Positions 1-12,800 of a stretch of 64,000 nucleotides of DNA are shown in pieces. Numbering within the stretch: position 1 is the stretch's first letter; every line of letters begins with the position of its first letter. The notes beneath the pieces are model-generated. The model saw only the letters and a program-made list of their open reading frames with translations. It was not told the origin of the DNA and did no database searches. The stretch comes from Zoroaster sp. YZ-2022. Taxonomy: Eukaryota; Echinodermata; Asteroidea; Forcipulatida; Zoroasteridae. The DNA lies in contig CM055821.1 in NCBI GenBank assembly GCA_029582265.1, positions 44,087,694 through 44,151,693 of the forward strand, written 5' to 3'. The position numbers were made by a program, and so were the translations under genes.

Positions 1-780
1 AGTTAGGGGATTATATAGGCTGGTAGGCCTGGGCAAAGCCAGGCCCTGGCCAGGCTTTTCAAAGGTTTAGCAGTACCAGGACTTTAGCCCTCTTCCCTTA
101 AATAATGCAACATACTATCCTATAAACAGACATGGCTCAGTTCTCTATAGACAATGTGACATCACTTTTCTTTGGCAAACACCATAAAATCTCTTATTTT
201 GAGATGTCAGCAGAATTTTGTTTTTTTAGTTTTTGGTAAATGTTAAGTAACGCACTATACCTCAAATCTTATCCATTGATAGTTTGTACAATAATGAATG
301 TTGCGTGAATATAAATGTACAGGATGTGACAACCTGCATGTAAATACACTCTGTGCCTGCAGTGAAATCACATTGGTGCTCTAAAGGACACCAGTGTAAA
401 CATATAACATGGTTTTTTTACTCGGTGCTTGTTGAAATTTTGTACAAAATGTCCGAAACATTCATATTCAGTATTAGTTGTTTCCATGTTAAGCCTAGCT
501 TACCTGTCTCTACCCGTAGTTTCTTCAGGTTATAACCACCAGGACCGACGAACTTTGACCTTCTTGCAATGGGAACTTCAATAGTTTCTGTACATCAATC
601 ATTGAAAAATTGAAAGTTATTGTCTTTCGTTGGAAGTGCACGTACATAAATGGGTTTTGCTTGCCATAAATTTTTTTTAATAGAACTGACAAATAAATTG
701 GGTAATTTGATTTAATTTTTCCCTACACCGATGTATCATAGCACTGCATACTCAGTGCTTTACGAGTGTCTGTGAGTGTC
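1..780. other. PNPT1 intron sequence, nothing recognised
   Basis: AT-rich intronic DNA to the left of the last visible PNPT1 exon. No KH/S1 exon, repeat or RNA gene recognised on either strand. Confidence 0.4.
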
Positions 781-789
781 TGTGAAGAA

Positions 790-885
790 AACTTCACAGG
801 CGACTCAGGTGGGATTCGAACCCACAACTTCCGCTATTTCCGCTACTAGTGCAGATGTCTTAACCTCTCGACCATCGAGCTTGCC
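790..885 (-). repeat. tRNA-like sequence (tRNA-derived repeat head)
   Basis: The minus strand carries an A box (TGGTCGAGAGGTTAAG) and a B box (GGGTTCGAATCCC) at tRNA-like spacing, resembling tRNA-Ser. Acceptor and anticodon stems do not pair properly, so a tRNA-derived repeat rather than a tRNA gene is likely. Confidence 0.45.
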
Positions 886-1086
886 CGATGACGATTGGCC
901 GGCTAGAATCCTATACAGCAGCGGGTTCCACGATATGTATAGGTCGATGAATTGGGTAATTACAAATGGTATAAACCCCCTTTAAAACTACATTCATTCT
1001 CCTGAAGACCATCAGAGAGTACTTATCAAAACATTGAGTTGCTATACCGCCGGTTCTGCTCAGAACCAACACACTATGATACGCGA

Positions 1087-1364
1087 CCATGGTGCTTGTA
1101 TCCTTGAACAATACAGTTTACTATAATTGCTTCTCTCCACCCAGGGGTAAATGGGTACCTTTGAGGGTTGTTGTGTTTGATTAGCTCATATGTGCCGAAA
1201 TGGCAGCAATTGAGCTGTATACTCCCCAGGGAGCTGAGATGGTTTCAGGAATGATTTATGCGCCTGATGAGCAGGGGTAATAATGTAATGCGCCTTGAGC
1301 ACCAGTTTGGTGGATACGTGCGCTATATAAGTCCACATTATTATTATTATTATTATTATTATTA
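1087..1364 (+). mobile_element. SINE (tRNA-Leu family), 5'-truncated
   Basis: Contains the SINE body (CTCCCCAGGGAGCTGAGATG, then GCGCTATATAAGTCCAC) and an (ATT)n tail, but lacks the tRNA head. Confidence 0.8.
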
Positions 1365-1637
1365 CAACATGGTATGTGCATACTGCAAACTTTCTCATAC
1401 ATCTAAAAGGGCTTCTGTTATCTGCTTCATTTGGATTTTCATTCTTGTAGGGGCAACTTTTCCTGAGTAAAGGGCACTTCCAGTAGAATATCAGAATGTC
1501 CATTTTGAAGGGGCACCAAGGCCAAGACCAGGGCAATGGAGGCCATGGCCTTCATGAACTTCCATGCCTGCTACATTGCATGTGTCCTGTCACCAGCAAG
1601 AAATAGAAGCGAAAGATCCTAGCATAAGATGTTGTAC

Positions 1638-1782
1638 CTGTTACGGGGCTGTTATCTTTGTGTGAATCTCGTGGTTTGGATAGCGCCGTTGCCATGATGC
1701 TAAGAATCTCGCTCTTGCCTGATGTGGCATGCTGGATTGCTTCATGAATGATCTTCATTGATACTGGCAGCTTCAAGTCTGT
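1638..1782 (-). CDS. PNPT1: PNPT1 exon 20 (last in window)
   Basis: A 145-bp exon encoding [20 protein letters not shown] and [15 protein letters not shown], end of RNase PH domain 2. Donor GTACAA in phase 1. No KH or S1 coding exon was found in 1-1637, so the gene continues left. Confidence 0.92.
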
Positions 1783-3832
1783 CTGTTAGGTTTCAATGGA
1801 ATTTACATTTTCAGCATACATTTCACTCGGTATTATTTAGGTACAAAATAAGCGAATGAAAGTTTATTGTGTGGTATTCACCGCATGGGTCTTTGCAACA
1901 GGCAATAAAGGACAGAGCATTCCCCAAATTGTTTTTTAAAAATTTCAATATTAATTTGTATTGCAAAAGAGCCAGAAAGAAACTGACAAAGGTGTAAGGA
2001 AGGCGTAAGGAAGGCGTAAGGAAGGCGTAAGGAAGGCGTAAGGAAGGTGTAAGGAAGGTGTAAGGAAGGTGTAAGGAAGGTGTAAGGTTGTTGTAAGGTT
2101 GGTGTAAAGTTGGTGTAAAGTTGATGACATCAAACATCCCTTGAAATATATCATTTAAAAAACATCAGTAAAATTATTTCCTAACGTAATAAGGTCAAAA
2201 TTCCAAGTTAGAGCAAACACAAAGTTTGTCATTGCCAAAACAATATGAAGGGATTTACCACTATTTTCATGTGAATGACACAATGTAATAAGGTGAACTG
2301 CTTCTACCACTTAGCTGTCTAATGTTGTCTTGATTCAAAGAAAGTGAACGTACTTATAGAAGCAGTTTTGCCAACATTTCCGACGTACTTTTCTAGTGAA
2401 AATGTTGCCAATACCCAGTGGAATGGTGTTATGATTCCCACACCAACAAACTGTAAATGTTACCTGTAACGCCGTAATGCCTTTCTTAGTTCCTGACATT
2501 TTGAAGTCCATATCGCCCATGTAGTCCTCAATGCCCTAGGAAAAGCAAAACACAACTCAAACACTTATATAAATTAAATAATACTGACTAGGTACATAAA
2601 TTCCTTGTTTAGGATGAACATAGCCTGAAGATCAGGTGTCACGCTTTGAGCTCGTGTGAGTAATGCCAGATCCTGGTTGGCAGCCGCCATCTTTTTCCCA
2701 ATGCTGAACTTTGACCTTAGTTGGTAGCTAGCGCGCGCAAGCCTCGAAGCGTGACGTCAGATCTTCAGCACAACGGGTTAACATATCCAATGAAATCCTT
2801 TGAGTGGTACACCTGGAGCCTGTCTATATCATTGATAGGATGTACACAGGGGACCAGTCTAGGATGAACAGAGAATTTATCTTGACAAGCTGGCGCTCTA
2901 CCAACTGAGCCATCTAGCCCTATGTTGGCAGTCTCTCTATTTTTATATAAAAGTATCGTCACAATCGGAGCAGACTTTCAACAGGGCATGGAATCGGTGT
3001 CCTAAGTTAAGAAGAACACAGTGACTGAAAATTACTGGCTCATTTATGCAGCAGCAATGGTAATATGACCTTATCATGTGGGGTATTATTTTCAGTCACT
3101 GAGTTAATCTAAAACTAGCACTCCGATTCCATGCCCTGTTGATCGTGACGATAATTACTGTTACATAAAATCTAGAGAATAATGATGTACAGTTAGTCGC
3201 ACCTTTCCTTTTTATATTTCATTTGGGGTGCAAAATCAACTACAACAGACCTAGCTACCACAAAAACATCTGAAGCCAAATACAGCATTACTTGGAACAT
3301 ACAGTTCAAGTTGATGTAATAATGACATGAGCATGTACTTCGTGTAAAATGTTCCTAGTGTGTAACACTAAACTCACACAAACTAATTGTAAAATGTTTG
3401 GTTGCATATGCCAGCAAACCTAAGTAACATCACAGATGTTTTGCTATGGAAAAACCCCACTTCTTGGCTACACTTGCTCATACATGGAGTGCCATGGTCG
3501 AGCGGTTTAGTGCATCGGATTTGTGTTCTAATGGCCGAGTCGTCAGAATGTGGGTTCAAATCCTGGCTGCAACCATGATGCTTGTGTCCTTGAGCAAGGC
3601 ACTTTACCATAATTGCTTCTCTCTACCCAGGAGTAAATTGGGTACCTGTGAGGGCAGAGTTGGTTGTTGTGTTTGATTAGCCCTATATGCGCTGTAATGG
3701 CAGCAATTGAGCTGTATACTCCCCAGGGAGCTGATATGGTTTCAGGAATGATTTATGAGCCTGATGAGCAGGGGTAATAATATAATGCGCCTTGAGCACC
3801 AGTTTGGTGGATACGTGTGCTATAAAAGTCCA

Positions 3833-3871
<39 letters not shown>

Positions 3872-6800
3872 AGGTCGGATTCATCAAAATTCATCTTGTA
3901 TTTACCATATTGAAAAACAAACGGCAAATAAATGAGTCTTATGGAATTTTTCACAAACACATATCTTGTATATTTTATGAATTTTATGAATTAACGACTT
4001 TTATGGGGTGAAATTATTTGATTTTTTCTATTGATTCGCATCGTGAAAAGGCATGTTTCAGGACGTGCTACACAAAAACATTTTTTCAGAGGAGTATTTC
4101 CTTTACAAGTAATATGAACGAGTCTTGTCTTGACTGCAGACTGACAAACTGTCTTACCAAGAGATCTGTTAGCAGCCTATAGTCAGTGATGCTATGTGAA
4201 TCGTTGGGGTCAGTCACTGTCATCAAGCCTACAGCAACACCAGCTACTGCGTTACTGATTGGAACACCTACAAGACAAAATAATACCATTCACAAAAAAC
4301 ATCACAACAAAAACCTTTTTTACTGCTAAGGCAAAAATTGTTCAAGCTTATTGTTCTTGTTCATGTACAAGTATATTAATATTAATTTTTTTATAATTCT
4401 AGGTTTTTTGCTCTCAAAAGCATGATATTTATCTGTAAAAAGAAAATATTATTATCATTGCCCTATCAATCGACCGATGACTTAAAAACATTGATCAACC
4501 AATGATCTAAAACAAGTGCCCTCAACAGCTCATGCACGGAGCGGATAGGAATAGAACATACCAGCATCCATAAGTGCTAGACTGCCTCCACACGCAGATG
4601 CCATTGAGGACGAACCTGAAACGTAAAACAAAAAAATGTAAATGGTAAAGAAGATGAAAAACTAAACCTAGCATAACTGAACAATAAGCTTGGGCGATAT
4701 CGATTTTTTTCATCCACAATATATCGGCAAACATATATCGCGATACTCGATAATATCGCAATTATTTTTTCATTCATGCATGATTGCTTTAGAGCCGATA
4801 ACCACAGGTATGTACCCCTCTAAATCACAATAAATCACAAATTCGTTTTCGTAGTGTGTATGTACTTCTGAAGTAGTTCGCTTTTGTTTCTCACTTCCAA
4901 AAGTTGAAAAGACTGCTCTAATTTTGTTTCCATGGAATTCCTGACTTGATTCACCATGGCAATTTTTTTTTTAATCACGATATATTTTTTTAATCGCGAT
5001 TTTCCGATATCTTGATAACTTAAAAAGATTCTCGATATCGTAATCGAATAAAAAAAGGTATCGCGATATTCGATATTATCGTGTTATCGCCCAAGCTTAC
5101 TGAACAATCAAGACATTCAGTCTGCAATTAATGAACCATTGTGATGTGTTGGAAGTAAATGTTGTATATTAAAGATGATTTGTGGAATCTACAGGAAACA
5201 CAATATGCCGATACTTAGACAATATGATTACAACCATACAGACACATATCTTATATAGACCTTGTGCCGTTAACATCATAACACATGTGATCCTTTGATG
5301 ATCACCAGAATCAGACTGGTTCCAAATACAAAAACTTGTTGAAATCTTCTATGTCATTAAAAAAATATTTGATTTTGTAAGTGAACCCAATACCGGCATT
5401 TATTAACTCTAACCCCTTAGCTATTTTGGCTAAGAACCTTCCTGAATCCGCCAAAATACAACACCATGGACAAACACTACCACACAAACTGTTAAACTTA
5501 GCTGGAATTGAGACACCCGGCCCCATGCAAAGTATCCCTGTCTGGGCTATACAGTACTGAGTCCATCAAAATCCAACACCATGCAGTAACACTACCACCC
5601 AAACTGTTAGACTTAGCTGGAATTGGGATACCCAGCCCCATGTAAAGTATCCCTGTCTGGGCTATGCAGTACTGAGTCCATTAAAATACAACACCATGGA
5701 CAAACACTACCACCCAAACTGTTATACTTAGCTGGAATTGGGACACCCGGCCCCATGCAAAGTATCCCTGTCTGGGCTATACAGTACTGAGTCCATCAAA
5801 ATCCAACACCATGCAGTAACACTACCACCCAAACTGTTAGACTTAGCTGGAATTGGGATACCCAGCCCCATGTAAAGTATCCCTGTCTGGGCTATACAGT
5901 ACTGAGTCCATCAAAATCCAACACCATGCAGTAACACTACCATCCAACTGTTGGACTTAGCAGGAATTGGGACACCCGGCCCCATGCAAAGTATCCCTGT
6001 CTGGGCTATACAGTACTGAGTCCATCAAAATCCAACACCATGCAGTAACACTACCACCTAACTGTTAGACTTAGCTGGAATTGGGACACCCGGCCCCATG
6101 CAAAGTATCCCTGTCTGGGCTATACAGTACTGAGTCCATCAAAATCCAACACCATGCAGTAACACTACCACCCAAACTGTTAGACTTAGCTGGAATTGGG
6201 ATACCCAGCCCCATGTAAAGTATCCCTGTCTGGGCTATGCAGTACTGAGTCCATTAAAATACAACACCATGGACAAACACTACCACCCAAACTGTTATAC
6301 TTAGCTGGAATTGGGACACCCGGCCCCATGCAAAGTATCCCTGTCTGGGCTATACAGTACTGAGTCCATCAAAATCCAACACCATGCAGTAACACTACCA
6401 TCCAACTGTTGGACTTAGCTGGAATTGGGACACCCGGCCCCATGCAAAGTATCCCTGTCTGGGCTATACAGTACTGAGTCCATCAAAATCCAACACCATG
6501 CAGTAACACTACCATCCAACTGTTGGACTTAGCTGGAATTGGGACACCCGGCCCCATGCAAAGTATCCCTGTCTGGGCTATACAGAGTCTATCAAAATCC
6601 AACAAACCCTGCTGTTTGAGTTTGAATGGTTTGGGGGTGGTTAGAGTTGATGGGCATTCACACTTTTTGGAACTGATGACTAAAATGTTGCTCTGAATAC
6701 GTAAGTAATGAACATTATACACTTTTCTTATAAGGAGGTGATCCCTAAAGCATGCTGGGGTAGTTGCACAATGTCTATACACAAATCTTGAGACAGAAAA

Positions 6801-9800
6801 AAAACCAAAATGTTCAATGCTTAGTTCTAAAAAGTGAAAATTCCTCACTGGATTTCTCCAAACGGTTTTCTGCGATAATTTTTTGCCAAAAACAAAACAA
6901 TACAGAGGCAAGTACATGTGTAAATTCCAATTCAATTTTTCTTTGTGTACCCAGTCCTTCTGGGGTGACCAACATGGCATCTTTGTAAATATTTGTTCTT
7001 CAACAGCTGAGGGCGGTTTATACTTGTTAATGTGAAGTGATTTACTGAGATGCTGACAATGAAATCACGCTATTTTCACCATTGTTGATGTCATGAAATT
7101 CGTTTCGCTTTTGCATTCATGTGTAGATTGATTCAGCCATTAATGTGAGAATCTTGATACAATCCATTAACCTACCATTGGACTCTAAGACTTCACTGGT
7201 AAGCCGTATAGTGAATGGAAAATCATTTGGTATCACCGGTTTCAGAGACTTCTCTGCCAGGTTACCTAGAAGGCAAAGAGTTATCATATCAGTTAACAAG
7301 ATATTAATAATGAACAGACTTGTATGACTGCTGACTCAGACTTTTTAGAGTCTGACTCATCTAAATCTAATATTTAGTTTTTTGGCTTAAGTTTTATTTT
7401 GTGAAGGAGTTGATGCGTATCTATGGTTGTTACCGCAAATCCAATTCTAAAGTACTTCTCATAACCTTACAGCTCGCAGGACTGGCAACATTAACCCTAA
7501 CTCCCTAGGCATTGTACTAAAACAATAAAAATCCTTCAAAATCCTCCAACTGGCTTTGTTGTCTAGGGAGTTAGGGTTAACATGGTTTTACCAAAAAAAT
7601 TCCAACATACAAAGTCCCCTTGGGGGTGGGGGGGTGGGTTAAGACTCATCCTTACCATGGCCGAGTTCCCTTCTCCCCGTCATTAATTTCCCCGTCTCGT
7701 TGGTTGCATATGGTGGAAACTGGTGATAAAAATACACAACATTTCATCATGGGATGCAGTGTTCGAGTGGTTTTGTGCATCACACTTGTGTTCTGATTCA
7801 GAATGTAGTTGAAGATCTGGGCCAAGGTTGTGTCTTTTGACTCATTTTTACTGTAATAGCTCTACTAAAATGCATCGTTCCATCATTGAGAAGCCTGGAT
7901 GAAATGGCTCATATTTCAATTTCCCCCTTTCCCTCAAAATATAAAATTAATAAATTTTGTGTGTGTATGAAATGGCATCAATTATTATTATTATTTAACT
8001 ATCAATTCAATATCTTAAGTGACTTGCATTGACATTAAAACCCAAATGAGTGAGTCTCCAAATCAGGTCAAGCTAATAAAATTGCTTCCACGATTATATA
8101 TCCTCACCTCATAATGTAACATAAAATTCTTGTCTTTTACTCCTCTGTTGAAAGAAAAAAAAAGAGAAAAACAAACTTGAACTATCAAAGCAATCATTCA
8201 AGAAAAATAATGTGTACAAATGATTACCACTTAGCATTAACAAAACAATGGAGATTTCAGAGCCACTATTGGCACCATGCATGAACTGTTGAGGGCACAT
8301 GTTGTTAAGACCACTGTGGGCCAAAGGACAGCAACAGTGCATCCTCCAGTTCTTTTCAGAACTAATTACTACTCAATTGAGAATTTCACATGGTGTCACC
8401 GCAATTAGTCTTACTTATCCTCTTCACCATGCAAAGCTACAAGTTTTACCTAATAGTGCATCGTGTTTGGCGTATTTTGCAGTTGATGTGCGTACGTGCA
8501 GAATATCTCCAGCGATCATTGGCTGGTAGAAGTACACACGCGCTTAGTACCATAACATACGCACATAAAGTGTACACACAATGCTCCTATGAATATGATG
8601 CCAAAGTGGCTATCATCAAGACACTGCATGCAAATTCACCACGAGAGGGCTACGATGTGCACTGAGCGGATATTGGTAATCTCAAAAATATAATAAATCA
8701 CAGATTTATATAAAAATCATACTGATGATGGCATCAAATATCCCTTGAAATATATTTCTGTTTCACGTTCTCTCATTTTAGTCAAATTAGAGACAGAAGG
8801 CAGAAATTCCGCATTGGAATGGAACAATCTGAATGCATCTTCATAGGTTTTTCATCAATAATAATAATAATAATAATAATGTGTGGACTTATATAGCGCA
8901 CGTATCCACCAACTAAGTGGTGCTCAAGGCGCATTGTATCATTACCCCTGCTCATAAGGCTCATAAATCATTCCTGAAACCATCTCAGCTCCCTGGGGAG
9001 TATACAGCTCAATTGCTGCCATTACAGCGCATATAGGGCTAATCAACCAACTCTGCCCTCACAGGTACCCATTTAACCCCTGGGTGGAGAGAAGCAATTA
9101 CGGTTAAGTGTCTTGCTCAAGGACACAAGTGTCACGGCCGGGATTCGAACCCACATTCTGCTGCTAACACCAGAACTTGAGTCCAGTAAGCTAGACCGCT
9201 CGGCCACGACACTCCACAATGACACAATGATGTCAGCTGAAACTTTCGCAGGTTCGTATTTACCTTGATTCTTATTAAGAACGGATGCATTCACAGATAT
9301 TTTACCAAACGTGTAGACTGGCTTTTAAATCCTCAATGAATAAAAAAACAAATCCTAAAACAATTGATGAATATGTGATATAAATACATACCCTGTAATT
9401 TCCATGATCGGGTCTGTTCTCAAGGCAGATTCAATGGAGTCAAAGGTCACAGTACACAGACACTGAAGACACGATAGGGGGTTGGGGGGGGGGTAAAATG
9501 GTTAAAACTAGGATACTGAACAGAAAGAGATATTCCTACAGATCAACCTGCTACTCTGAGCATCAGGACAAAGAAAGCACATGCTTCAGTCCTTATAAAT
9601 GCTTAAAATAATTGTATAGTGTACTGCTAAAATAATCATAGGGTACATGCTGTATGTTCACTAGAACTTATCTATTGTAAATTATCAAAACAAATTATTA
9701 TTAGAGGGAAGGTGTAGGATCGGTTCTTCAAAAAATACTCAAATAGTCAAATTGTTACTTGAAGCTTACTGAGTGTAAGTTGATGATAGTATCAATCTTG

Positions 9801-12800
9801 CCAAGAAGTAATTTTGTCCGAGTTTCTATCCAAAAATGATGTCCAGTTCGAATTTAGGAAATAGTTAGAATTAATCAAACAAATCTGAATGCATTTTTTA
9901 TATTTTCTTGTTAGGCCAAAAAAAGTCTCCGGTTTCTGGTCATCGGTCGGCTTCAAAAACAGTGCGAAGACACACTTTTTTTTCCCCGACAATTTTTATT
10001 TTTGGCCAACAGGGAAATACGTGATACATTGTATACGTGGGGACCAAATTCCCCATACACAAAGTATGGTGGTTAAGAGAGGCCTCACAAATCGGGCACA
10101 CATTCATACCCCTATGTGAAAAAGTCGTTTAAAGCACAGTACGGCAGAATTGCTATCTGTCCAGCAATTTTGGCTGCAATTGGACATCGTTTCATAGCCA
10201 AAACAAAAAGAAAATGAAAAATGCCGACGCGCGGGTCTGAGGCGACGTGCGCAGAGACCAAAAACAGGAGACTTTTTTGGGGGGCCTTAACGATTAATGA
10301 TAATATCCTCCCTGACATTATCACCCAGTTCATTTTCAAAAAAGGAAGGGTAATCTTGGAAAAGTATACAATTTGTAAACCTGAGAAAATGAAGAAATTA
10401 ACATTAAACTGAACCTTATTATAATAATTAAAATTTCAAAGATTTTTTCATTCATACTTGTGTTTGACCTCTCTGGAAGAGCGCTGACCCGTGAAGGGGC
10501 TTGAAAAGGTTGACCTCACATCTGATGTCCCTGAGCTGCTTCAAGTCTCGCCCATCACACCTTCAAAGGACAAAATGATTCATCATAAACTTGAATGGTG
10601 AAGCATGTATATGCATGCAATATCAAAAGTCTAATGCTTAGACGAAGTGTGCATGCCTGCTTTATCATTGGGCTGTTCTGACCATAACATGATCCAGCTT
10701 ATTCCAGTGTACCAGGCCAAAATCCGGAGGGAATCTGTAAGGAAAATTCAACTAAAGGTGTGGTCAAGTCAAGCCATCGAGACACTGCAAGGATGTTTCA
10801 CCTGTACAGACTGGAATGTCTTCACTGACTCAGCTAACAGCCTTGATGAGTCAGTTGAAGTAATATCAGACTATATCCGGTTTTGTGTGGACATGGTGAT
10901 CCCTCAAAAGACCGTTAAGATTTTTCCAAATAATAAACCCTGGATCACAAAAGACCTGAAGAAACTTTTAAACGAGAAAAAGAGACTGTTCTACACCGGT
11001 ACAAAGGATGAACAAAAAGAGATTCAAAAAAGAATAAAACATAAAATTAAAGAATGTAAAATGGCTTATAAATGTAAAATTTAATCTTTATTTCAGACGA
11101 ACGACACAAAACTCGCTTGGAAAAGACTTCAAACCATCACAGGCTATAAACCTAAAAAAAACTGGTATATATGTGGAAAATGAATCCCAATATGCTCACA
11201 ACTTGAATTGTTTTTATAGTAGGTTTGATAAATTTGATTTCAGTGTACAACAGGGCGAAGTAATGAACGCTATACAGGAAAACCTTAAAGAAAATACACA
11301 CATTCATGTCTCTGAGCGTAAAGTTCGTAATCGTTTTAAGAAACTAAATTCTCACAAAACTCATGGGCCTGACTTTATCACTTCTAGGATGTTAAAGGTG
11401 TGTGCAGATCAACTAGCCGGTCCATTCAGAACATTGTTTCAAGCTTCGATTGATAATACCTGTGTTCCAGCACTGTGGAAAAAATCTACGATTGTACCTG
11501 TTCCTAAAAAACGACATTTTAAGGAGATGAATGATTTGCGCCCAGTGGCTCTTACATCGGTACCGATGAAGTGTTTTGAAAAAATTATTTTGAATAGATT
11601 ATTGCCTTCTGTCACTGAATCCTTAGATAAATACCAGTTTGCTTACCGACCTCACAGGAGTGTTGAGGATGCTGTACTTACTTTATTGAATGGTACCTTT
11701 GAACACTTAGAGAAAGCAGGTGCCTTTGTTAAAGTTCTCTTTGTGGATTTCTCAAGTGCCTTTAACACCATTCAGCCCCATCTTCTGGCCCAAAAACTCA
11801 TCAATTTGAATGTAAAACCTAGACTTATTTTATGGATTAATGATTTTATGTTAAACAGAAGTCAATGCGTTAAAGTGAATTCCACCTTTTCATCTGTTCA
11901 ACATACTTCCACAGGTGCCCCCCAGGGGTGTGTTTTGTCACCCGTCTTGTACACTTTGTATACCAATGACCTAACTACCATAGAACAGACTCATTAAGTC
12001 ATTAAGTATGCTGATGACACTGCTATTGTTGGGTTTTTTGATGGAAAACAAGAATCTCTGGATCGTTTTACACATGAGGTGACACATTTTATTCAGTGGT
12101 GTGATGATAACTATCTAAAAATTAATGTCAATAAAACTAAAGAGATGGTATTTGACTTTAGGAAAAAGAAATCTCCTGTTATGCCAGTTGTCATCAAAGA
12201 TGAATGCGTAGAAACAGTGTCTGTTTACAAATACCTTGGGGTTGAAATTGACAACCAATTGAAATTTGACGCATGTGCCAAATCTAAATATAGTAAGTTG
12301 CAACAACGTTTATTTTTTCTGCGCAAGCTCAACTCTTTTTATGTAGATAAGACAATTTTACAATTGTTCTACCAGTCTATTGTACAGAGTATCCTAACTT
12401 TTTGTCTTGTTTGTGTTTTTGGAAATATGCGGACCAATGACCGGATTTAGTTGGAAAGAATTGTTAAACAAGCCAGTAAAGTAATTGGTCTGCAACAAGA
12501 GTCTCCAGAGGCATTATACAAATCTCTTATGTGCAATAGAATTGAATCAGTTCTTGCTGACTCAAGTCACCCATTACATGCCGAATTCCAAACCAATTCA
12601 AGGAGCCATCGCTTTTTACAAAGAAGGATCAGGACCCACCGTTACGGCAGTTCATTCATTCCGACTGCTATCAAATGGTACAATGAGCAGTTGGAGCGAT
12701 GAGCTGTCGGGTGGTTGGCTCTGATCCCTCACCATGTACTCTATATCCTCATACAATTTTTGTAAATTTATAATATTGAATTGTAGTATATTTTTATTAA

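Noticed and set aside
1258..1300. Hammerhead-like CTGATGAG core in the SINE body
   Set aside because: The required GAAA segment and pairing stems are not present at the right spacing.
8857..9216. A genuine tRNA-Leu gene in the SINE head
   Set aside because: Acceptor stem and variable arm do not pair, and the same sequence recurs with a SINE body and (ATT)n tail.
12079..12450. Separate small gene with RT-like sequence
   Set aside because: Same frame as 11173-11997 with only a nonsense codon between; part of the one broken LINE ORF2.
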